A stretch of DNA of 5,101 nt from the NCBI GenBank assembly GCA_023450835.1, contig JAEXGM010000002.1, forward strand, positions 1-5,101, in the 5' to 3' direction. A program made the translations under genes and the position numbers. This document shows positions 1 through 5,101 of this stretch, piece after piece. The notes under the pieces were generated by a model. The model had not been told where the DNA came from and ran no database searches. It was given only the letters and a program-made list of their open reading frames with translations. Origin of the DNA: Bacillota bacterium. Lineage in GTDB: Bacteria; Bacillota; Clostridia; Lachnospirales; Lachnospiraceae. Positions within the stretch are counted from its first letter, which is position 1; the number at the start of each line of letters is the position of its first letter.

Positions 1-279
1 CCTAAAAATAAAATGGCATTAATCTTTAAGTGGTATTTTGGTTATGCCACAAAAAATGCATTAACCGGTTCAGAAGAAAATATTATAGACTATCAAATTT
101 ACGCTGGTTCGGCACTGGGTGCATTTAACGAATATGTCCGGGGAACCGAGTTGGAAAATTGGAAAAACAGGCATGTAGACAGCATTGCTTTGAAACTAAT
201 GGAGGATACCAGGAATTATATTTTAAATTTAAAAAATAAAAATATATTAGGAGGCACGTATGACAAAGGAAGAGATTAA
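1..279 (+). CDS. PfaD-family trans-acting enoylreductase, C-terminal fragment (5' end outside window)
   Basis: The reading frame is open from base 1 and the visible 92 residues are the C-terminus of a larger protein. The stretch from KMALIFKWYFGYATK through VDYQIYAGSALGAFN-type sequence (here IDYQIYAGSALGAFNEYV) is recognisable as the C-terminal part of PfaD-like enoylreductases, FMN-dependent relatives of 2-nitropropane dioxygenase. In trans-AT polyketide synthases and in polyunsaturated fatty acid synthases these enzymes reduce enoyl-ACP intermediates in trans. The flavin-binding barrel lies outside the window. In Bacillus subtilis the same position is held by PksE, in which an acyltransferase is fused to this reductase; whether an acyltransferase precedes it here cannot be seen. 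The methionine at base 13 is internal, because the family homology spans it. The last 20 bases overlap the next gene, which suggests translational coupling. Confidence in the family is high; the full domain make-up is unknown. Confidence 0.85.
   Translation, partial: PKNKMALIFKWYFGYATKNALTGSEENIIDYQIYAGSALGAFNEYVRGTELENWKNRHVDSIALKLMEDTRNYILNLKNKNILGGTYDKGRD
249..254 (+). promoter_or_regulatory. Ribosome binding site of the donor ACP gene, inside the enoylreductase gene
   Basis: A perfect AGGAGG lies five bases before the ATG at 260. It sits inside the end of the upstream reading frame, so this site and the 20-base overlap fix the ACP start. Confidence 0.8.
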
Positions 280-505
280 AAAAATAATCGCTGATACATT
301 TGAAGAAATAGTAGGTGATCTTACAGAGGAACTGGATACCAATAAATCTTTAAAGGATTATGGAGCCAATTCCATTGACAGAGCGGATATTGCAATTGAT
401 GCCATGGAAGCTGTCGGCTGTAAAATTCCCCTGGTGGATTTGGGAAAGGTAAGCAATATCTCCGGATTAATTGATTTACTATATGAGAGGCAGAATGATA
501 AATAG
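260..505 (+). CDS. acpK: Free-standing acyl carrier protein, donor ACP of the beta-branching cassette (AcpK type)
   Basis: This 81-residue protein has the length and pattern of a single acyl carrier protein. The phosphopantetheine attachment site is Ser38 in the motif GANSIDRADI (residues 35-44). The wording NSIDR, rather than the common DSL, is typical of the discrete ACPs that work with HMG-CoA-synthase-like enzymes, such as AcpK of the bacillaene pathway. Helix 2 and the following IPLVDL segment also fit this group. The expected role is to carry malonyl, then acetyl after decarboxylation by the neighbouring KS, and to hand the acetyl group to the HMG synthase. It needs activation by a phosphopantetheinyl transferase that is not in this window. 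The gene overlaps the upstream gene by 20 bases and the downstream gene by 11, so the three are probably translated in a coupled way at matched levels. The ACP assignment is very secure; the donor role rests on motif and neighbours. Confidence 0.93.
   Translation: MTKEEIKKIIADTFEEIVGDLTEELDTNKSLKDYGANSIDRADIAIDAMEAVGCKIPLVDLGKVSNISGLIDLLYERQNDK
485..490 (+). promoter_or_regulatory. Ribosome binding site that decides the start of the KS-like gene
   Basis: GAGAGG lies four bases before the ATG at 495. The in-frame ATGs at 471 and 483 have no comparable purine-rich sequence in front of them, and the family homology begins just after codon 495 (RKKVYISGMG). Confidence 0.65.
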
Positions 506-1769
506 AAAAAAAGTATATATCAGCGGAATGGGAATCTTCTCCCCCTTTGGATATGGAATTGATGTGTTCGGAGAGGCTTTAAAAAGAGGAGACACAGCAA
601 TCGATTATTGGTCCTCACAAAAGGAAAGAACACCGCCCCTCCAGCTTGGTGCAAGGATTGGTCCCTACGATTTTAAGGAAGAGATAAGTAAGCTTTCCTT
701 AAAGGATAAAGAACTGGAAAGTCACAGTAAAAAGCTGGTAAGACGGAGTAACCTGACGATAGAATCACTGGTACTTGCAGCCTTAGAGGCCTGGAAGATG
801 GCAGAACTTATTGAAAAACCCGTAGAGGATATCAAGAAGGGATTAGTTGTCGCCGGAAATAATACGTTTCAGAACTATACCTATGAGATGGTAAAAAAAT
901 ATGGGGAACAGACGGAATATGTAACGCCCAGTTATGCCCTTCAATTTATGGATACAAACAGTGTAGGGATTTTAAGTGAAATATTTTCCATCCGTAACGA
1001 AGGATTTAGTGCAGGTAATGCTTCTGCCAGCGGTAATGCAGCAATTATTAAGGGGATTCAAATGATTCAAAGCGGCATAACGGAGCTTTGTCTGGTAGGA
1101 GGGGGTGCCACCGATTTATCCCCTATAGAATGGGCAGCCTTTACCAATCTGAATGCTTTAGGGGGAAAAACAGATTTCGGAGACCCTAAGTTAGCCTGCA
1201 GACCTTTTGACAAACGTCATGAGGGTTTTATATTGGGGCAGGCAGGAGCTTGCCTGATATTAGAGTCCGAAGAATCCATTGTAAGCAGAGGGGCTAAAAA
1301 ATTGGCGGAATTAAATGCCGGTGCCATATTATTAGATGGCAACAGTTTGTCAAATCCCAGTCTTCAGGGTGAGATTGCCGTTATGAAGAGAGTACTGAAA
1401 CTGGCTGAGTTATCCTCTGAGAAAATCGATTATATCAACGCCCATGGCACCTCCACTCCCTTAGGAGATGAAACGGAGCTAATGGCTGTCAATGAAGTAT
1501 TTAAAGATCATCTAAAGAGTAACTTTATCAACTCAACTAAGGGCATTACAGGTCACTGCTTCTATACTGCGGGAATTGTAGAAGCCATTGCCTCCATTAT
1601 TCAAATACGGGAAGGTTTTGTGCATGGAAACAGAAATCTTGAGGAACCTGTAGGTCTTAAGGAATATCTGATAGGAGAGAGCAGTGTTAAGAAAGAAATA
1701 AAACATGCTGTCAGTAATTCCTTTGGTTTTGGAGGTATTAATACAAGTATTGTAATCAGCAAAGGATAA
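495..1769 (+). CDS. pksF: Ketosynthase-like malonyl-ACP decarboxylase (PksF/MupG type, active-site Cys replaced by Ser)
   Basis: The 424-residue protein is a FabF-type ketosynthase over its whole length, opening with KVYISGMGIFSPFG and ending with NSFGFGG (residues 408-414). The two catalytic histidines are kept: His317 in NAHGTST and His354 in KGITGH, the latter preceded by Lys349. At the nucleophile position, where FabF reads ACTSG, this protein reads ASASG, so the cysteine is Ser177 (codon 1023-1025). Loss of the cysteine with retention of the histidines is the hallmark of the discrete KS of beta-branching cassettes. That enzyme does not condense; it decarboxylates malonyl-ACP to acetyl-ACP. 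The GEGAG motif of ordinary ketosynthases is also changed, to GQAGA (residues 248-252). The start at 495 is chosen for its ribosome binding site; starts at 471 or 483 would add eight or four residues. It lies directly between the donor ACP and the HMG synthase, as in the bacillaene locus. A housekeeping fatty-acid KS is excluded by the missing cysteine. Confidence 0.92.
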   Translation: MINRKKVYISGMGIFSPFGYGIDVFGEALKRGDTAIDYWSSQKERTPPLQLGARIGPYDFKEEISKLSLKDKELESHSKKLVRRSNLTIESLVLAALEAWKMAELIEKPVEDIKKGLVVAGNNTFQNYTYEMVKKYGEQTEYVTPSYALQFMDTNSVGILSEIFSIRNEGFSAGNASASGNAAIIKGIQMIQSGITELCLVGGGATDLSPIEWAAFTNLNALGGKTDFGDPKLACRPFDKRHEGFILGQAGACLILESEESIVSRGAKKLAELNAGAILLDGNSLSNPSLQGEIAVMKRVLKLAELSSEKIDYINAHGTSTPLGDETELMAVNEVFKDHLKSNFINSTKGITGHCFYTAGIVEAIASIIQIREGFVHGNRNLEEPVGLKEYLIGESSVKKEIKHAVSNSFGFGGINTSIVISKG

Positions 1770-1825
1770 GTAAGGAAGACAGCAGAAATTAAATAAAAAC
1801 GAAAGAAAGGCAAAAGGTATCATAC
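1770..1825 (+). other. Purine-rich intergenic gap, no terminator seen
   Basis: This 56-base stretch is the longest gap between genes in the window. It is strongly rich in A and G on the plus strand and shows no inverted repeat followed by T residues, so transcription probably reads through. It ends with AAGG (1814-1817), eight bases before the GTG start of the HMG synthase gene. Unlike the overlapping genes upstream, the HMG synthase therefore has its own independent ribosome entry site. Confidence 0.5.
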
Positions 1826-3067
1826 GTGAATAATTTATCGGTTGGAATTGAGGCAATTAATTTCTATGGCGGGGCGACCTATATAGGCGTAAGACAATTA
1901 TTTGAAGAAAGAAATCTTGATCTGGAACGTTTTGATAATTTATTAATGGAGAAAAAATCTGTTGGGCTTCCCTGTGAAGACCCGGTAACCAACGCTGTAA
2001 ATGCTGCTAAACCTATCCTAGACAGGTTAAGTGAAGAAGAAAAAAACAGCATTGACATGATAATTACTTCTACGGAGTCAGGGCTTGATTTTGGAAAGTC
2101 CATCAGTACATATATTCATGATTATCTCGGATTAAATAGAAATGTTCGTTTGTTTGAGGTAAAGCAAGCCTGCTATGGGTGTACGGCTGCATTTCAGATG
2201 GCGGTCAACTTTGTAGCAGCCCAGGTTTCTCCTCAGTCTAAAGTTCTTGTTATCGGTACAGACATTGCAAGAGCAGCAGCAAAGCATACCTACGCAGAGC
2301 CGTCCCAGGCAGTAGGTGCCGTAGCAATGTTAGTCGGTGAAAATCCCAAAGTTCTTTCAGTAGATTTAGGTGCCAACGGTTATTATGGCTATGAAGTTAT
2401 GGATACCTGCCGGCCGCTTCCGGAGATTGAAACAGGAGATCCGGATTTGTCTCTGCTGTCTTACCTTGACTGTTTAAAGGGAAGTTACGGAGAATATGCC
2501 AAACGGGTCAATGATGTGGACTTTTTGACTACTTTTGATTTTCTGTCTTTTCACACACCTTTTGTAGGAATGGTTAAGGGCGCACATCGAATGCTTTTAA
2601 GGGATTTATATAAAATGAGACCAAAGGATATCGAAGAAGATTTTAACAGACGTGTAAACCCTTCCGTTTTGTTTTGCAAGGAAGTGGGTAACGTGTATTC
2701 CGCTACTCTGTATCTGGCTCTAAGCAGCCTGATAGCCAACGGAGAATTTAAAGGGGAACAAAGAATTGGTCTATATTCCTATGGCTCCGGATGCTCCAGT
2801 GAGTTTTACAGCGGCATTATTACAGAGGAATCCAAAAGACTTGTTAAAAGCATGGGAATTAAAGAAAATTTGGACAGACGTTATCTGCTGGATATTAATG
2901 AATATGATAATTTGCTGGATCTAAATATGGCATGGATCTTTGGTATTCGGAATAAAAAGGTAGATATAGCTCCCTATGAACATATTTATGAACAGTTTTT
3001 TAAAGGAAAAGGTCTGCTGGTATTAAAAGGTGTTACAGAATTCCACAGGGAATATACCTGGAGCTGA
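1826..3067 (+). CDS. pksG: HMG-CoA synthase homologue for polyketide beta-branching (PksG type)
   Basis: The 413-residue protein matches the 3-hydroxy-3-methylglutaryl-CoA synthase family in length and motifs. The catalytic set is complete: Glu84 in STESGLDFGKS, the acetyl-accepting Cys116 in KQACYG, and His243 in SFHTPF. Further family motifs are VAMLVG (166-171), GNVYSATLYLALSSL after residue 280, and YSYGSG near residue 325. The residue after CYG is a second cysteine (Cys119), where relatives usually carry a small residue such as glycine. In beta-branching, the enzyme takes acetyl from the donor ACP and adds it to the beta-ketone of a chain held on a PKS module ACP, giving an HMG-like thioester. 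Context separates it from mevalonate-pathway HMG-CoA synthase: it is flanked by the donor ACP, decarboxylating KS and ECH1. Translation starts at GTG with AAGG eight bases upstream; the family homology (VGIEAINFYGG) begins within the first six residues. Confidence 0.95.
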   Translation: MNNLSVGIEAINFYGGATYIGVRQLFEERNLDLERFDNLLMEKKSVGLPCEDPVTNAVNAAKPILDRLSEEEKNSIDMIITSTESGLDFGKSISTYIHDYLGLNRNVRLFEVKQACYGCTAAFQMAVNFVAAQVSPQSKVLVIGTDIARAAAKHTYAEPSQAVGAVAMLVGENPKVLSVDLGANGYYGYEVMDTCRPLPEIETGDPDLSLLSYLDCLKGSYGEYAKRVNDVDFLTTFDFLSFHTPFVGMVKGAHRMLLRDLYKMRPKDIEEDFNRRVNPSVLFCKEVGNVYSATLYLALSSLIANGEFKGEQRIGLYSYGSGCSSEFYSGIITEESKRLVKSMGIKENLDRRYLLDINEYDNLLDLNMAWIFGIRNKKVDIAPYEHIYEQFFKGKGLLVLKGVTEFHREYTWS

Positions 3068-3074
3068 CAAAGAA

Positions 3075-3080
3075 GGGAGG
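3075..3080 (+). promoter_or_regulatory. Ribosome binding site supporting a TTG start for ECH1
   Basis: GGGAGG lies eight bases before the TTG at 3089. No ATG or GTG lies at a suitable distance, and the crotonase homology starts within the first few codons, so the TTG start is favoured. Confidence 0.65.
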
Positions 3081-3088
3081 CACAGGCC

Positions 3089-3859
3089 TTGAAATTTCAG
3101 ACCATAGAAGTCAGTGAAGAAGATTCAATACTTCGTGTTGTAATAAATAGAGTGCAGCACAAAAACAGCCTGAATAGTACACTGATAGATGAGCTAAATG
3201 AAGTACTTTATAGAATCAGAGAAGAAAAACATATCAAAATTCTGCTTCTTGAAGGCAAGGGCGGATATTTTTGTACCGGTATGGATTTTGGAATAATAGC
3301 TGCCAAGGGAGAGGATAGTGAAGCAGCTTCTTTAACCAAAGACTACATGGTTTTTCTGGAAAGATTATCGTCAGAACCTGTTGTAACCATAGCAATGGTG
3401 GACGGACAGGTTTTAGCCGGAGGAGTCGGTATTGTAGCGGCCTGTGACTTTGCCATTGCTACTAAGAACTCATCCTTTAGTCTCTCAGAAGCCTTATGGG
3501 GCCTGATGCCCTGTATGGTAATGCCTTATTTAATCAGAAAAAGCGGATTTCAGGCAGCAAAAAGAATGACCTTGACCACCCTTCCTTTTAATGCGGCGGA
3601 AGCGGAAAGAATCAAACTGGTTGATGAAGTTTCGGATAATCTGACAATTACACGAAATCAATTTTGTTCCAGGATAAAAAGGTTAGACAAAGAAACAATC
3701 GGAAAAATAAAGAACTATTTGAATAAAATGGATGTGATAACCCAGGAAGAAAGAGATTATGCAGTGAATGAGACTAGTAAATTATTTGGCAGCCCCAAGG
3801 TTTTAGAGAATATATCAAATTATGTAAATTACAATATATTTCCTTGGGAAAATCGTTAG
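3089..3859 (+). CDS. pksH: ECH1-type enoyl-CoA hydratase homologue, HMG-ACP dehydratase (PksH type)
   Basis: The 256-residue protein is a full-length crotonase. It shows FCTGMDF (61-67), the oxyanion-hole loop LAGGVGIVAACD (109-120), and SFSLSEALWGLMP (129-141), and it ends in FPWENR. The SLSE..GL.P block and the FPWE tail resemble PksH, the ECH1 of the bacillaene pathway, more than PksI, the ECH2. Of the two catalytic glutamates of ordinary enoyl-CoA hydratase, the one equivalent to rat Glu164 is kept as Glu134. The Glu144 position is Gly114, as in PksH, which argues against a normal fatty-acid oxidation hydratase. The expected role is dehydration of the HMG-type thioester made by the preceding enzyme to a 3-methylglutaconyl-type product, which ECH2 normally then decarboxylates. 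The gene begins 21 bases after the HMG synthase and uses a TTG start. ECH1 is the better call; a divergent ECH2 is possible but less likely. Confidence 0.88.
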   Translation: MKFQTIEVSEEDSILRVVINRVQHKNSLNSTLIDELNEVLYRIREEKHIKILLLEGKGGYFCTGMDFGIIAAKGEDSEAASLTKDYMVFLERLSSEPVVTIAMVDGQVLAGGVGIVAACDFAIATKNSSFSLSEALWGLMPCMVMPYLIRKSGFQAAKRMTLTTLPFNAAEAERIKLVDEVSDNLTITRNQFCSRIKRLDKETIGKIKNYLNKMDVITQEERDYAVNETSKLFGSPKVLENISNYVNYNIFPWENR

Positions 3860-3863
3860 GAGG
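3858..3863 (+). promoter_or_regulatory. Ribosome binding site of the ABC ATPase gene, overlapping the ECH1 stop
   Basis: AGGAGG includes the last two bases of the ECH1 stop codon and lies five bases before the ATG at 3869. Ribosomes finishing ECH1 would arrive on this site, linking transporter translation to the cassette. Confidence 0.75.
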
Positions 3864-3868
3864 GTTTT

Positions 3869-4549
3869 ATGATAATTATAAAAGATTTAAAGAAGGACTA
3901 TATTTCAGGTAAAATACCCGTTAATGCTTTAAGAGGAATCAATGTAGAATTTACAGATGGTGAATTTACAGCTGTTGCCGGTTCTTCCGGCAGCGGAAAA
4001 TCAACTATGCTTAATTTAATCGGCTGCCTGGATACGGTAACCAGCGGCAGCATAGTAATTGATGATGTGAATATAGTCAACTTAAATGAAAAAGAAAAAA
4101 ACCAATTCAGACTCTACAAAATAGGCTTTATTTTTCAGTCCTTTAATCTCCTTCCGGTGCTCAACATTTATGAGAATGTGGAATTGCCCATGTTAATTAT
4201 CAAAGATATTACAAAGGCAGAGCGAAAAGAGCGGGTTGAATATTTTGTGGAAGAGGTCGGTTTAAAGGATTATCTAAAACGTCTCCCCAGTGAATTATCC
4301 GGAGGCCAGCAGCAGAGAGTTGCAATTGCAAGAGCTTTAGCTACAAAGCCCAAAATCATCCTGGCAGATGAGCCTACGGCAAATTTAGATTCACAGAACG
4401 GTATCAGTATGATTGAGTTAATGCATAAAATCTGCATAACAGAAAAAACCACCTTTTTATTCTCAACACATGATGACAAAATTATTAAAAGTGCGGAGAG
4501 GGTGCTTAGGATGCAGGATGGGCAGATTATAGAGGAGGTTAACAAATGA
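3869..4549 (+). CDS. ABC transporter ATP-binding protein (MacB/LolD/BceA-like)
   Basis: The 226-residue protein is a stand-alone nucleotide-binding subunit with every motif in place: Walker A GSSGSGKST (38-46), Q-loop Gln90 in FIFQSFNLLP, signature LSGGQQQR (143-150), Walker B ILADEPT (164-170) with catalytic Glu168, D-loop NLDS (172-175) and H-loop His201 in STHD. The FQSFNLLP form of the Q-loop and the size are typical of the MacB/LolD/BceA branch, whose partners are FtsX-type permeases and which drive export or membrane extraction rather than import. It should sit on the inner face of the membrane and pair with the permease that follows, with which it overlaps by four bases. It starts nine bases after ECH1, so it is probably co-transcribed with the polyketide genes. 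A role in exporting the polyketide or protecting the producer is inferred from position only; the substrate is unknown. Confidence 0.93.
   Translation: MIIIKDLKKDYISGKIPVNALRGINVEFTDGEFTAVAGSSGSGKSTMLNLIGCLDTVTSGSIVIDDVNIVNLNEKEKNQFRLYKIGFIFQSFNLLPVLNIYENVELPMLIIKDITKAERKERVEYFVEEVGLKDYLKRLPSELSGGQQQRVAIARALATKPKIILADEPTANLDSQNGISMIELMHKICITEKTTFLFSTHDDKIIKSAERVLRMQDGQIIEEVNK
4531..4538 (+). promoter_or_regulatory. Ribosome binding site of the permease gene, inside the ATPase gene
   Basis: AGAGGAGG lies seven bases before the ATG at 4546, within the last codons of the ATPase. Together with the ATGA stop/start overlap it sets the permease start. Confidence 0.75.
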
Positions 4550-5101
4550 CGCTTCTGAAAATCCCTCTGAAAAACATTCAGTTGAATAAAAAAAGAACGG
4601 TATCTCTTGGGTTCTTCATCTTTATATCAGCTTTAATACTGGTTCTGGTTTCCGGGGTCATTGAAACCATAATTTCTAATATGACTACTACTTTAACCAA
4701 AAGCATAATGGGCGAAGTTCAAATAAGACCAGGTACCACCACAGAAGAAGAGATGATAAGTTTTACGAAAACCTGGGATTCTCTTGATACCTATAAGGCC
4801 GGGGATATAGAAAAGTTGAATACTTTTTTTTCAGGTAATACAGACATCTCTTATGAGAAAAGATTAAGAGGGGCGGGAATCCTGCAAAAGAATACCGACA
4901 CAGCACCTGTTAATTTTATCGGTGTGGATACGGCGTCAAGTGTTTATTCTGCAAAGATTAAACTGGTAAGCGGAACGCTGCTTACGACCTCTTCAGAAAA
5001 TGGAGTATTAATCCCCTCTACCATTGCTGAAAAGCTTGGTACTAAAGTGGGTGATACCATAAATATTCTTACACAAAAAGATGGTGAAAGTTCGCTGAAT
5101 G
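4546..5101 (+). CDS. FtsX/MacB-type ABC transporter permease, N-terminal part (3' end outside window)
   Basis: The frame opens at ATG 4546 and runs without a stop to the right edge, giving 185 residues of an incomplete protein. After a short basic N-terminus (MTLLKIPLKNIQLNKKRT) there is one clear membrane segment at about residues 20-42, rich in Phe, Ile, Leu and Val. It is followed by a hydrophilic domain containing GEVQIRP (56-62) and, later, VNFIGVD and GVLIPSTIAEKLG. This layout of one N-terminal helix then a large extracytoplasmic domain is that of the MacB/LolC/LolE-type permeases; three more helices and the FtsX domain would be expected downstream. The start overlaps the ATPase stop as ATGA, the usual sign of a two-subunit transporter made in fixed ratio. 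It is probably the membrane partner of that ATPase. The substrate cannot be read from this fragment, and a second permease gene may follow. Confidence 0.85.
   Translation, partial: MTLLKIPLKNIQLNKKRTVSLGFFIFISALILVLVSGVIETIISNMTTTLTKSIMGEVQIRPGTTTEEEMISFTKTWDSLDTYKAGDIEKLNTFFSGNTDISYEKRLRGAGILQKNTDTAPVNFIGVDTASSVYSAKIKLVSGTLLTTSSENGVLIPSTIAEKLGTKVGDTINILTQKDGESSLN

Noticed and set aside
13..279. A separate 88-residue protein starting at the ATG at 13
   Set aside because: The frame is open upstream to base 1, there is no ribosome binding site in the few bases visible, and the sequence is the conserved C-terminus of PfaD-like enoylreductases.
471..494. Earlier starts for the KS-like gene at 471 or 483
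   Set aside because: Neither has a purine-rich site in front, both lie further inside the ACP gene, and the added residues have no match to the family; 495 has GAGAGG at good spacing.
1533..1856. Minus-strand reading frames across the end of the KS gene, such as 1533-1856 and 1601-1813
   Set aside because: They lie opposite a well-conserved coding region, have no recognisable motif or good ribosome binding site, and are explained as antisense shadows. The same holds for those at 1879-2103, 2551-2739, 3898-4080 and 4270-4545.
1826..3067. Housekeeping mevalonate-pathway HMG-CoA synthase
   Set aside because: The catalytic residues are shared, but the gene is embedded between a donor ACP and KS decarboxylase on one side and ECH1 on the other, which is specific to polyketide beta-branching.
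3089..3859. ECH2 (PksI-type) decarboxylase
   Set aside because: The SLSE block, the glycine at the Glu144 position and the FPWE tail resemble PksH-type ECH1; this remains a judgement from motif memory rather than a computed tree.
3840..3868. Terminator or promoter between ECH1 and the transporter
   Set aside because: Only nine bases separate the stop codon from the next start and they hold a ribosome binding site; no inverted repeat with a T run is present.

Overview
The window is A+T-rich and every gene is on the plus strand. The genes are tightly packed, with AGGAGG-type ribosome binding sites and occasional GTG and TTG starts. This suggests a Firmicute, most likely a member of the Clostridia; that is an inference from composition and gene style, since no taxonomic marker is present.

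The first three quarters (1-3859) is a beta-branching (HMG-CoA-synthase-like) cassette of a trans-acyltransferase polyketide synthase. In order it holds: the C-terminus of a PfaD-type trans enoylreductase (cut by the left edge); a free-standing donor acyl carrier protein (ACP); a ketosynthase-like decarboxylase with serine in place of the catalytic cysteine; an HMG-CoA-synthase homologue with its Cys/Glu/His catalytic set; and an ECH1-type crotonase dehydratase. The order matches pksE-acpK-pksF-pksG-pksH of the Bacillus subtilis bacillaene locus. Expected chemistry: malonyl is loaded on the ACP, the KS decarboxylates it to acetyl-ACP, the HMG synthase adds the acetyl unit to the beta-keto group of a chain on a PKS module, and ECH1 dehydrates the product to a glutaconyl-type intermediate.

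The usual next gene, an ECH2 decarboxylase (pksI type), is absent from its expected place. Nine bases after ECH1 comes an ABC transporter ATPase of the MacB/LolD type (3869-4549). Its stop codon overlaps the start of an FtsX/MacB-type permease (4546 onward, cut by the right edge). This pair is probably an export or self-protection system for the polyketide.

The genes overlap or are separated by at most 56 bases, with no visible terminator, so they are probably one operon whose promoter lies upstream of the window. The missing ECH2 is the most interesting point: either it is encoded elsewhere, possibly as a domain of a PKS module, or the branch keeps its carboxyl group as in bryostatin.
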